Virus record (IMG/VR): IMGVR_UViG_3300031963_008158
Location: 51,662-115,661 of that record
Strand: one strand, 5' to 3'
Origin: a virus
Length of the DNA stretch: 64,000 bases
Every line of letters begins with the position of its first letter. Position 1 is the stretch's first letter. The notes beneath the pieces are model-generated. The model was not told the origin of the DNA, searched no databases, and worked only from the letters and a program-made list of their open reading frames with translations. This document shows, piece by piece, positions 22,672-29,909 of the stretch. A program made the position numbers and the translations under genes.

Positions 22672-23520
22672 ATGAAAAATCTACATTTATTACCAACAGA
22701 CAAACCAAGTAGGTTGCATTTAATTGAAAATGCTTTAACAATTACAAGTGAGTACAAAAATTCAGTTTGTGATTCTGAAGTAAACATTTACATTACATCT
22801 TCTGATGAAGAAATTAAGGAAGGAGATTGGTGTTATGGATTATTTGCTCAAAAACCTTTTATATTAAGTGATTTTGAAAATGTAAAGATTAATTTTCCTG
22901 AATATAAATCAGAATATAAAAAAATCATCCTAACAACAGACCAAGCCCTTATTGCTGATGGTGTACAAGAGATTGATAATACATTTGCAGAATGGTTTGT
23001 TAAGAATCCTACTTGTGAGGAGGTTGAAATTAAAGTAGAATTTATACAAACACCTGACAATTTAAAAGATGGTTTTTATTACAAAATAATCATTCCCAAA
23101 GAACCTAAACTAATTAATAACTGTCCTAAGTGTGGTTTAGATTTAATCATAAGAGAACATTGTACACCAACTTGTACAGATATTGATTGCCGTGGTATTA
23201 TACTTAGTAATGAAACATTAAGAGAATGGGCATCAAAAGAAGAACCTAAACAAGAAACACTTGAAGAAACATTTAGAAATTATGTAAATGAAAGATATCA
23301 TTTTCCAATTAGAGATTCATATCCAGATTTGGAATCAGCAAAATTTGGTGCTAAGTGGCAACAAGAAAGAATGTATAGTGAGGAAGACATGATTGATTTT
23401 GCATTTAATACATACTGTTATATTAGTAAAATTATGAATGTTCCTTTTAATCAGATTTCAGAAAACAAACTTCACGCTATTGAAAATTTAAAACAATTTA
23501 AAAAAAGAAATGGAAAGTAA
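22672..23520 (+). CDS. Hypothetical protein with zinc ribbon, 282 aa
   Basis: ATG at 22672. MKNLHLLPTDKPSRLHL start, KKIILTTDQALIADGVQ, then a Cys cluster NCPKCGLDLI...CTPTCTDIDCRG that looks like a zinc ribbon, and the module GAKWQQERMYSEEDM at the end. Paralogue of the gene at 21074 with the zinc ribbon inserted. Confidence 0.65.
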   Translation: MKNLHLLPTDKPSRLHLIENALTITSEYKNSVCDSEVNIYITSSDEEIKEGDWCYGLFAQKPFILSDFENVKINFPEYKSEYKKIILTTDQALIADGVQEIDNTFAEWFVKNPTCEEVEIKVEFIQTPDNLKDGFYYKIIIPKEPKLINNCPKCGLDLIIREHCTPTCTDIDCRGIILSNETLREWASKEEPKQETLEETFRNYVNERYHFPIRDSYPDLESAKFGAKWQQERMYSEEDMIDFAFNTYCYISKIMNVPFNQISENKLHAIENLKQFKKRNGK

Positions 23521-23746
23521 ACAACAAACCGCAGTTGACTGGCTTTGGGAAAAGTTGCTCGAAGAAACCGAAACAGGAGAACTTCGATATCACCTGAAGC
23601 ATGATGTTGTAAAAGTGTTTAATGAGGCACTGAAAATGGAACGAGAGCAGATAATTAACGCCTACGATGGATTTCCAATTAATGCTCGAAACTGTCAGAA
23701 CGGTGAACAATACTACGAAGAAATCTATGGAACTGATAAAGATTAA
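23510..23746 (+). CDS. Hypothetical protein, 78 aa
   Basis: MESKQQTAVDWLWEKLLEE then VFNEALKMEREQIINAY and QYYEEIYGTDKD; distant paralogue of the gene at 14527. Overlaps the preceding gene by 11 bases. Its G+C looks higher than its neighbours', suggesting recent acquisition. Confidence 0.65.
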   Translation: MESKQQTAVDWLWEKLLEETETGELRYHLKHDVVKVFNEALKMEREQIINAYDGFPINARNCQNGEQYYEEIYGTDKD

Positions 23747-23777
23747 ATTTAAATAAGTTAAATAACATTATATTTTT

Positions 23778-23808
23778 TTGTTTGGTTATTATTTTAATAG
23801 TATATTTG
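23778..23808 (+). promoter_or_regulatory. Bacteroidota-type promoter
   Basis: TTG at 23778-23780, 20-base spacer, TATATTTG at 23801-23808; ATG four bases later. Confidence 0.7.
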
Positions 23809-23812
23809 TAAT

Positions 23813-24379
23813 ATGAAAGACATAATTTTATTTAAAGGGCGAAAAAAAGGTATGATTCATACAATTGATATATCTATATTACATATTATTAACGTTTTTT
23901 TCCCTAAAACATTTCATGCTAAATATTCTTATTTAGGTTCTGTACCTTGGAATGAAAAAGACGAGTTGTTTAAGGCATTGGAACCTTTGGTCATTTTTAT
24001 GGATTACAAGGCTAGGCCAAAATGGTGTCCTAGATGGTTTCTTAGATTATTACATTTATTTGGTAACGATAATTCTATTGTAAGGGTTCGTAACTTTACG
24101 TTATATAATTTACATAGAAAATTAACAAAAGGTTTTATGATTTATGATTATAAGACAAAATGGGAATGGTATGATTTAAGAATATCAATAACTGGTGATA
24201 AACAATCTTGGTTTTTAGCAAATGCGATAGAATCAGAATTTTATAATAAAGGTTTAAGAAAAGATTTGGCTGATAGAATAAAAGAATTAGACCCAGAAAC
24301 AAAATATAGTTCTGGTAGTAGCAAAGAAATATTAAGAGAAGAATTAAATAGATTAGAAGAAAAATATGAGAACAGTTGA
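23813..24379 (+). CDS. Hypothetical basic protein, 188 aa
   Basis: Many Trp, Arg and Lys (RPKWCPRWFLRLLHLFGN, DYKTKWEWYDLRISI) and a charged helical C-terminus (LADRIKELDP...REELNRLEEKYE). Possibly membrane- or nucleic-acid-associated; no family recognised. Near-leaderless start. Confidence 0.65.
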   Translation: MKDIILFKGRKKGMIHTIDISILHIINVFFPKTFHAKYSYLGSVPWNEKDELFKALEPLVIFMDYKARPKWCPRWFLRLLHLFGNDNSIVRVRNFTLYNLHRKLTKGFMIYDYKTKWEWYDLRISITGDKQSWFLANAIESEFYNKGLRKDLADRIKELDPETKYSSGSSKEILREELNRLEEKYENS

Positions 24380-24629
24380 AATTGAAATTGATATTGATGA
24401 TTTTTTATCAGCAATGAACAGTCGTGATTACGATTATTTGTTAAAATGTCTAAAAGAAGATGGTTATGTAGATGAATCAGTTATAATTAAAGATGGCGTA
24501 TTAACGTCAAAGCTTACTTTGTATGAAAATAGCGATTATTATAATGCTTTGTTAAAATTATCTGAAAACAAACATAGATTATCAACTGATGAAGAAGAAT
24601 TAATTATTAATTTGGGCAAAAAGCTATAA
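24366..24629 (+). CDS. Hypothetical acidic protein, 87 aa
   Basis: Overlaps the previous gene by 14 bases. Begins MRTVEIEIDIDDFLSAM, followed by alternating helices and strands. Unknown. Confidence 0.6.
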   Translation: MRTVEIEIDIDDFLSAMNSRDYDYLLKCLKEDGYVDESVIIKDGVLTSKLTLYENSDYYNALLKLSENKHRLSTDEEELIINLGKKL

Positions 24630-24726
24630 CTATTTAATTAAGTTCATATTTATTAATGCATTAAATACATAAGGACAGATATATAATATTTTTTGTTCGG
24701 TAATAATTATTTAAATATGGATTGTG

Positions 24727-25116
24727 ATGGTAATAGAGAAAAAAAAGATGGGTACTATATGTTTAGGTATATCAACTTTTTTAAATCCTTTAGGGTTCGA
24801 CATAGTTGTTTACAAGTTAATGACATTAACGAAAGATTATTGGCATACAATGGGTATATTATACGTTATGTCGGCCCTATTGTTTGGATTATCTTATTTT
24901 TCATTTAAAAAAATTGGTAACAAATTAGGTAATTTGTTGTTAACATTAGCTTTATTTTTTAATCCTTTTGGTTATGACATAGTTGTTAGTTTAATTAATA
25001 TGTTAACTGGTGATTATTGGATAACAATAATGTTTATGTATATTTTGAGCATAATGTTTTTTTTAGTATATTTGTTTTTATATAATATTAACTTTTTTAA
25101 AAATATAAGAATATGA
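24727..25116 (+). CDS. Four-helix membrane protein with internal duplication
   Basis: ATG at 24727 is preferred over GTG at 24724. Two similar halves: FLNPLGFDIVVYKLMTLTKDYW plus a hydrophobic helix, and FFNPFGYDIVVSLINMLTGDYW plus a hydrophobic helix, so each half has two membrane segments with a conserved N-P-x-G-[FY]-D motif. Probably arose by tandem duplication. The 97 bases before it show no clear promoter. Confidence 0.6.
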   Translation: MVIEKKKMGTICLGISTFLNPLGFDIVVYKLMTLTKDYWHTMGILYVMSALLFGLSYFSFKKIGNKLGNLLLTLALFFNPFGYDIVVSLINMLTGDYWITIMFMYILSIMFFLVYLFLYNINFFKNIRI

Positions 25117-25466
25117 CTTTTGACGAACTTTTTAATGATTTTTTTTCTGGGGATGAGGAAATAAAAAAAGATGCTGAACTTGATAATAAAATACAACAAA
25201 TCAGTGATTTTATTAAAAAAAATATAAGTTTAGATTCTAAAGATGTTGGTAATAAGGCTAATTTAATTAAGGTTGAAATAGTAAAAATTGATGGTGTTAA
25301 ATATGAAAAAACAACATGGGATATAAATGGTACTATTTTAGTTAAATTAGGTCTTATTAGTGAAGAACCTGATATGGAAAAACTACTAGAAAAAGCTGTT
25401 GATGAAGAAAACTATGAAGAAGCTGCTAGGTTAAGGGATTTAATTAAAAAAAATGAATCAATATAA
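25113..25466 (+). CDS. UVR-motif protein, 117 aa
   Basis: The C-terminus EKLLEKAVDEENYEEAARLRD is a UvrB/UvrC (UVR) interaction helix pair, as also found in McsA. The N-terminal half is acidic and unrecognised. Phage proteins with this motif may bind UvrA, ClpC or a similar host partner. ATGA-coupled to the membrane protein, and overlaps the MORN gene after it. Confidence 0.7.
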   Translation: MTFDELFNDFFSGDEEIKKDAELDNKIQQISDFIKKNISLDSKDVGNKANLIKVEIVKIDGVKYEKTTWDINGTILVKLGLISEEPDMEKLLEKAVDEENYEEAARLRDLIKKNESI

Positions 25467-25689
25467 TGATAATAACCAAAAACATGGTTATTGGGAATGG
25501 TATTATGATAATGGAGCCATAATGTATAAAGGTTATTTTTTTAATGATAAACCTCATGGATATTGGGAATCTTATTATAGTAATGGTGCAATAATGTATA
25601 AAGGTAAATATTTTAATGGTAAACCATATGGTTATTGGGAGAGGTTTGAATATTTTGGTAAATTAAAATCTAAAACATATTACATATGA
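25453..25689 (+). CDS. MORN_2/YwqK-like repeat protein, 3 units
   Basis: MNQYNDNNQKHGYWEWYYDNG and two further units; uses NGAIMYKG instead of the NGQL.YKG of the main array. Overlaps the upstream gene by 14 bases and ends YYI with the ATGA junction. One of two copies lying 12 kb before the large array, and the more divergent. Confidence 0.8.
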   Translation: MNQYNDNNQKHGYWEWYYDNGAIMYKGYFFNDKPHGYWESYYSNGAIMYKGKYFNGKPYGYWERFEYFGKLKSKTYYI

Positions 25690-25847
25690 ATTTAAAAAAT
25701 ATAACACCAATAAATGAAAATAATCAACCACATGGTTATTGGGAACACTATTTTTCTAATGGTCAATTATATTATAAAGGAAACTATGTTAATGGTAACA
25801 GACATGGTTATTGGGAATACTATTGGGGTAATGGTAAATTAAAATAA
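25686..25847 (+). CDS. MORN_2/YwqK-like repeat protein, 2 units
   Basis: 53 aa starting at the ATGA overlap with the preceding copy. Begins MNLKNITPINENNQPHGYWE and ends GNGKLK then TAA, lacking the usual KIYYI tail: the array style stops here. Confidence 0.75.
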   Translation: MNLKNITPINENNQPHGYWEHYFSNGQLYYKGNYVNGNRHGYWEYYWGNGKLK

Positions 25848-25861
25848 AAAAGATATTATAT

Positions 25862-26344
25862 ATGGTGTTAAACAAAATAAATGAATTTGCGAAAAAAGAA
25901 TTATTAATTGATGTTAATCTTAATAGTAATGATACTTATATTGATTTAGAAAATAAAATAATTTTAATACACAACAAACAAACAATAAATAATAAATGTT
26001 TTTCATTATTACATGAATTGGGGCATGTTATTCAACCAGTTAGTTTATTTCAAATAGAAAAAAAAAATATAAATGTCAGTAAGTTTTTAATATTAGAACA
26101 GGAAATAAATGCTTGGGATATTGGTTGGTTAATTGCAAAATATTTAAAAATAGCCGACAAATTAAATTATGAAGATTATGTTAAAGAATCTGCAATTAAT
26201 TTAAAATCATATATGATAATGATTAATGAAGCAGATAACAAATACATAAAAACAAAAGCGATAGATTATATTATTAAAGAAAACGAAAGATTACCAGAAT
26301 GGTTAGACGTATATAAAAAAGTAATCAATCAAAGATTAACATAA
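25862..26344 (+). CDS. Zinc metallopeptidase-like protein (ImmA/IrrE-like)
   Basis: CFSLLHELGHVIQ carries an HExxH zinc site, followed by EQEINAWDIGWLIAKY whose Glu could be the third ligand. Size (160 aa) and layout fit ImmA/IrrE-type peptidases that cleave repressors. It runs 16 bases into the convergent endolysin gene. No recognisable partner repressor is adjacent. Confidence 0.7.
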   Translation: MVLNKINEFAKKELLIDVNLNSNDTYIDLENKIILIHNKQTINNKCFSLLHELGHVIQPVSLFQIEKKNINVSKFLILEQEINAWDIGWLIAKYLKIADKLNYEDYVKESAINLKSYMIMINEADNKYIKTKAIDYIIKENERLPEWLDVYKKVINQRLT

Positions 26345-26844
26345 TTGGTCCCTTTTATGAAATCTTTAGCATTGTGTTTTGCTAATAACTGTTGCCAAGT
26401 ATAACCAAATGTTTTTTCAAAATGTGGCCTATCTTTAAAGGATTTCCAATCACCACCCCATATCCAACCATGTGATTTAAATATATTAACAACTTCCATC
26501 CAATCTGATTTACCATCTTTATCAAAATCAATTACAGTGTCCCAACTAGCTGTTTTATTATCAACAATTAAAACAATGTCTAAAGCTAAACCGAAATTAT
26601 GAATAGATTGACCACCTTTAGCTTTAGTTACGACACCAAGTCTATTACCATTAGCATCAAATAATCTTGTTCTACCTTGAGCATATAAAGCATCTTGTTC
26701 TTGAAATGTTCTTAAAGTATAAGCAAATCTACATATTGCTCTACCAGTTAATGCTTGGGTTATTTTATTCACGTAAATATCTCTAACTTCTTCCCTTACT
26801 TTAGGATGTAGTAATGCAATTCGGTCTAATGTTATTTTATCCAT
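26329..26844 (-). CDS. Endolysin, M15 peptidase (L-alanyl-D-glutamate type)
   Basis: Start MDKITLDRIALLHP at 26844 is preferred to an upstream ATG, because a candidate late motif lies between them. Zinc site residues of the M15C/VanY family are visible: QSIHNFGLALDI (SxHxxGxAxD) and WGGDWKSFKDRPHFE. T5 endolysin is a close functional model, cleaving the peptide stems of peptidoglycan. 171 aa without signal peptide, so it should need a holin; none is obvious nearby. Convergent with the metallopeptidase gene. Confidence 0.9.
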   Translation of the reverse strand: MDKITLDRIALLHPKVREEVRDIYVNKITQALTGRAICRFAYTLRTFQEQDALYAQGRTRLFDANGNRLGVVTKAKGGQSIHNFGLALDIVLIVDNKTASWDTVIDFDKDGKSDWMEVVNIFKSHGWIWGGDWKSFKDRPHFEKTFGYTWQQLLAKHNAKDFIKGTNYVNL

Positions 26845-26851
26845 AATTAAT

Positions 26852-26870
26852 GTATTTATTAATAAATATT
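26852..26870 (-). promoter_or_regulatory. Candidate late promoter motif (minus strand)
   Basis: On the minus strand ATATTTATTAATAAAT precedes the endolysin start by about ten bases; a looser match to the TATTTATA motif. Confidence 0.35.
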
Positions 26871-26948
26871 TTAACAAATAAAAATAAATAATATTTTTTT
26901 TATTGAAATATCAATAATAATATAATTTTTTATAGTTTTTTCTTTTTT

Positions 26949-26973
26949 TTGTTATATATATTTAGTACATTTG
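26949..26973 (+). promoter_or_regulatory. Bacteroidota-type promoter, -7 box only
   Basis: TACATTTG at 26966-26973, ATG four bases later. The nearest TTG (26949) is too close (14 bases), so only the -7 box is convincing. Confidence 0.5.
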
Positions 26974-26977
26974 TTAC

Positions 26978-27229
26978 ATGAAAAACACACTTATAATTGA
27001 TATTGACACTGAAAGGGATATACCTGTAAAAATAGGTAAACCAGATGATTTCAAACAACCAGAAACTAAAGAAGAAGCTAAAAAAATTATTTTGGACGAC
27101 ATAACATGCGTTTGTGAAACACTATGTATGTTAATTAAATTGGCTGATGATAATAGTTATCACGATAAAGATGATTTGATTAAGGCATCTATTTTTCATT
27201 TGAATAAATTAAATGAAAAGAATGTTTGA
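26978..27229 (+). CDS. Hypothetical acidic phage protein, 83 aa
   Basis: MKNTLIIDIDTERDIPVKIGKP, then ETKEEAKKIILDDITCVCETLC. I recall similar short proteins in several large phages but cannot name a function. Near-leaderless start. Confidence 0.65.
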   Translation: MKNTLIIDIDTERDIPVKIGKPDDFKQPETKEEAKKIILDDITCVCETLCMLIKLADDNSYHDKDDLIKASIFHLNKLNEKNV

Positions 27230-27422
27230 CGAAAAGCCTAAAGATATTTTGAATAGATATAATATCTTGATAGATAAGATAGACAAATGTGAGACTATTG
27301 ATTCAATAAACGAATCTTTATTGAATATTAATTTATTTAATGACTTATACAAAGATAATGACCTATATGTTTCATTATTAATTAATTTAAAGAATAAAAA
27401 AGTAAAACTTATTCAAAATTAA
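27222..27422 (+). CDS. Hypothetical helical protein, 66 aa
   Basis: ATG at 27222 (MFDEKPKDILNRYN) chosen; an ATG at 27213 gives three more residues. Overlaps the previous gene. Mostly helical with Asn, Asp and Lys. Unknown. Confidence 0.5.
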   Translation: MFDEKPKDILNRYNILIDKIDKCETIDSINESLLNINLFNDLYKDNDLYVSLLINLKNKKVKLIQN

Positions 27423-27430
27423 AAAAAAAC

Positions 27431-27461
27431 TTGTTTTGCTTGCAAATATTATGTATCTTTG
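27431..27461 (+). promoter_or_regulatory. Bacteroidota-type promoter
   Basis: TTG at 27431-27433, 20-base spacer, TATCTTTG at 27454-27461; 20-base leader to ATG 27482. Confidence 0.75.
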
Positions 27462-27481
27462 CATTAAGTAACTAAAAAAAT

Positions 27482-27907
27482 ATGTTAATAAAAGAAAGAA
27501 TCAGTAAAGATTTTATCCAAGCGTTTAAAGAAAAAAACATGGGTAAGAAAAACTTTTTAGGTTTGTTAAAAGCATCTATTGAAACACAAGAAAAAAAGTT
27601 AATCGAATCAACAGATGAAAATGTTTTAAAGGTTTTAAAGATTATTGAGAAAAACCTTAAAGAGACAATAGAAAACAAAAAGAAAATAAATGTATCGTCA
27701 TCTGATGATGAAACGGAATTAAGTTATTTACAAGATTATTTACCTAAACCAATGACAGAAAATGAAATTAGGTCTATAATTAGTGATTATATACAATCTG
27801 GGGATAATAAAAATTCTGGTTTCCTAATTGGTAAATTCAATAAGGAGAATAAAGGTAAAAACTTTGATAATAATTTAGTAAGTAGTGTAATTAAAGAATT
27901 AATTTAA
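27482..27907 (+). CDS. GatB/YqeY-domain protein
   Basis: LIKERISKDFIQAFKEKN, FLGLLKASIETQEKK and ELSYLQDYLPKPMTENEI match the YqeY family of small helical proteins related to the tail of GatB (tRNA amidotransferase). 141 aa is near the usual ~147. The domain binds tRNA in GatB; cellular YqeY has no settled role. It begins the gene block that includes IF-3 and SmpB. Confidence 0.8.
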   Translation: MLIKERISKDFIQAFKEKNMGKKNFLGLLKASIETQEKKLIESTDENVLKVLKIIEKNLKETIENKKKINVSSSDDETELSYLQDYLPKPMTENEIRSIISDYIQSGDNKNSGFLIGKFNKENKGKNFDNNLVSSVIKELI

Positions 27908-27917
27908 ATAAAAAAAA

Positions 27918-29210
27918 ATGAAAAAAGGTAAAATTAAAACCAGAAGTATTGACGAATATTTTGACATGCCTCATGAGGTTTATGAGATGAGTAAACTTAA
28001 TCTTGGGATTGATGATGACGCAGACGATGGATTATCAAATGTTAATCAAATAGTAGAAAAAATTTCTTTTATTGAGTTATCAGTAATAAATTCATATTTA
28101 TTATCTTGCTTTAAAGATAATAAAAATAAAAGTGATGTTAATGTAATGACATATGGTAAAGTTAATCACATTGGACAATTAGAACAAGGTGGTGTTCATG
28201 AAGATACTGAATCATTTTGGTTTATGGGTAAATTAAAAGAATATGATTATCTATTAATTTTTCAAACTAGAGCATATGTTAACAGTAGAGGTGATTTTGA
28301 ATGTTTTTTAAACATATCAACAAACAAGAAAATAAAGGATGAAGAAATTAATAACATTTTTCAAAAATTGAAAAAGGTAGCGTTTAATTCTTCAAAATAT
28401 GTTGGCAAAGTAATTAAAGTTAAATTTTATGAATCATCATTTCATGGTATTGAAATAATTGAAACCAATGATAGTGATAATGATTTACTAGTGTTAAATG
28501 ACACTCAAAACAAATTCATTGACCATTTTGTTAATGTGGTGTCTAGAGGTGGTAATTTAAGATATTTGTTGAATGGTGAACCAGGAACAGGTAAAACTAA
28601 AACAATTAGAGAAATAGCTAAAAAATTATTACCTAATTCTACTTTCATTATCCCAGATTTTGTTGATGGGTCTGATTTGGCAACAATCATTGAAACATGT
28701 AATATCTTCGACAAAGCTGTTATCATAATGGATGATATTGATTTGTTCATTGGGTCAAGAGATACTGGAGGTTATACTCAAAATTTGGGTGAATTCTTAA
28801 CAATATTTGATGGTATTAAAAAACAAAAAATAAGTTTTATTGCGTCAACAAATGATAAAAAATTAGTTGATAAAGCAGCTGAAAGACCAGGTAGATTTAA
28901 TTTCATTATTGATTATGGTTTCTTAACAGATGAGCAAATAAGAAAAGTATGTGAACTTTATTTACCTGAAAAGTGGAGAGTTAAAGAAGTTTATAATTTA
29001 CTCACTGGTAAAATAAATGGTAAGAAGACTAAAATAACTGGTGCGTTTATTTATAACTTGTCTGAGAATATAAAAGATATGACCATAGATAATGTAGAGT
29101 GGAGTCTAGAAGATACGCTTCAGTTAATAAAAGAATCTTATAAAGGTTTTTATCATTCTCAAATAGAGGCTGAAAGAGATAACATTGGTTTTGGTGTTGT
29201 GAAAGGATAA
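27918..29210 (+). CDS. AAA+ ATPase
   Basis: N-terminal ~190 residues are unrecognised and acidic. The AAA+ core follows: Walker A LNGEPGTGKTKTI (~222), Walker B VIIMDDIDLF, sensor 1 SFIASTND, and arginine-finger AAERPGRF. The C-terminal part is helical (lid). Such phage ATPases remodel proteins or nucleic-acid complexes; the substrate is unknown. It sits 10 bases after the YqeY gene. Confidence 0.85.
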   Translation: MKKGKIKTRSIDEYFDMPHEVYEMSKLNLGIDDDADDGLSNVNQIVEKISFIELSVINSYLLSCFKDNKNKSDVNVMTYGKVNHIGQLEQGGVHEDTESFWFMGKLKEYDYLLIFQTRAYVNSRGDFECFLNISTNKKIKDEEINNIFQKLKKVAFNSSKYVGKVIKVKFYESSFHGIEIIETNDSDNDLLVLNDTQNKFIDHFVNVVSRGGNLRYLLNGEPGTGKTKTIREIAKKLLPNSTFIIPDFVDGSDLATIIETCNIFDKAVIIMDDIDLFIGSRDTGGYTQNLGEFLTIFDGIKKQKISFIASTNDKKLVDKAAERPGRFNFIIDYGFLTDEQIRKVCELYLPEKWRVKEVYNLLTGKINGKKTKITGAFIYNLSENIKDMTIDNVEWSLEDTLQLIKESYKGFYHSQIEAERDNIGFGVVKG

Positions 29211-29211
29211 T

Positions 29212-29526
29212 ATGAATTATAGACCATTACCAGAGTTTTTAACTGTTAAATCATCTAATATTGATGGACTTGGATTATTCGCTACGAATGACATACCAAA
29301 AAATGTTATACTCGGTATAACACATGTTAGAGATATTAGATTTGAAGATGGTTATATTAGAACACCGTTAGGGGCCTTTTTTAACCATTCTGACGAACCC
29401 AATTGTATTGTCTTATATGATGGTGACTTTTTAAAATTGGCGACAATTAAAGACATAAATGATGGTGAAGAATTAACAGCCACATATTTATGGTATGACC
29501 CGACTAAAAAAAATGATAAACTATGA
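29212..29526 (+). CDS. SET-domain protein, 104 aa
   Basis: Minimal SET fold: IDGLGLFATNDIPKNVILG, GAFFNHSDEPNC (NHS core that binds S-adenosylmethionine), and DINDGEELTATYLWY (GEEL...Y catalytic end). It would methylate lysine, possibly on host or phage proteins. Lacks pre-SET and post-SET zinc parts, as usual for bacterial and phage forms. Adjacent to the AAA+ gene and ATGA-coupled to the next. Confidence 0.85.
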   Translation: MNYRPLPEFLTVKSSNIDGLGLFATNDIPKNVILGITHVRDIRFEDGYIRTPLGAFFNHSDEPNCIVLYDGDFLKLATIKDINDGEELTATYLWYDPTKKNDKL

Positions 29527-29888
29527 GTGTATTAAAATTTGAGTTAAAAGAAGAGCATGTTAAATTACTTAAAAACCTTAATTGGAGTTTAGGTAAAGAC
29601 AAAATAATAAACGGTATTTCAACAAATGAATTTGATGAAGTTATACCACCATTTGGCGAAGATGATTTGTATTATGCTATTGATTTAATCTTGAATGGTA
29701 AACCAACTAATTTTGACCCATTAAACGATACTGGTGATATTGTATATACAGAAGAACAGATTGCTGAATGGGATAAATTATATAGTGAATTACCAATGGC
29801 CTTAGATATAATACTTTATCTTGGTAAGATTGAATATGGTCGATATAAAACTAAATACCATATTCGTGAATGGAAAAAAATAAAATAA
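29523..29888 (+). CDS. Hypothetical phage protein, 121 aa
   Basis: Begins MSVLKFELKEEHVKLLKNLNW and contains FGEDDLYYAIDLIL and YGRYKTKYHIREWKKIK. I associate this pattern with a conserved phage family of unknown function. Overlaps the SET gene by ATGA. Confidence 0.65.
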   Translation: MSVLKFELKEEHVKLLKNLNWSLGKDKIINGISTNEFDEVIPPFGEDDLYYAIDLILNGKPTNFDPLNDTGDIVYTEEQIAEWDKLYSELPMALDIILYLGKIEYGRYKTKYHIREWKKIK

Positions 29889-29909
29889 TTATTACTAAAA
29901 AAACTGATA

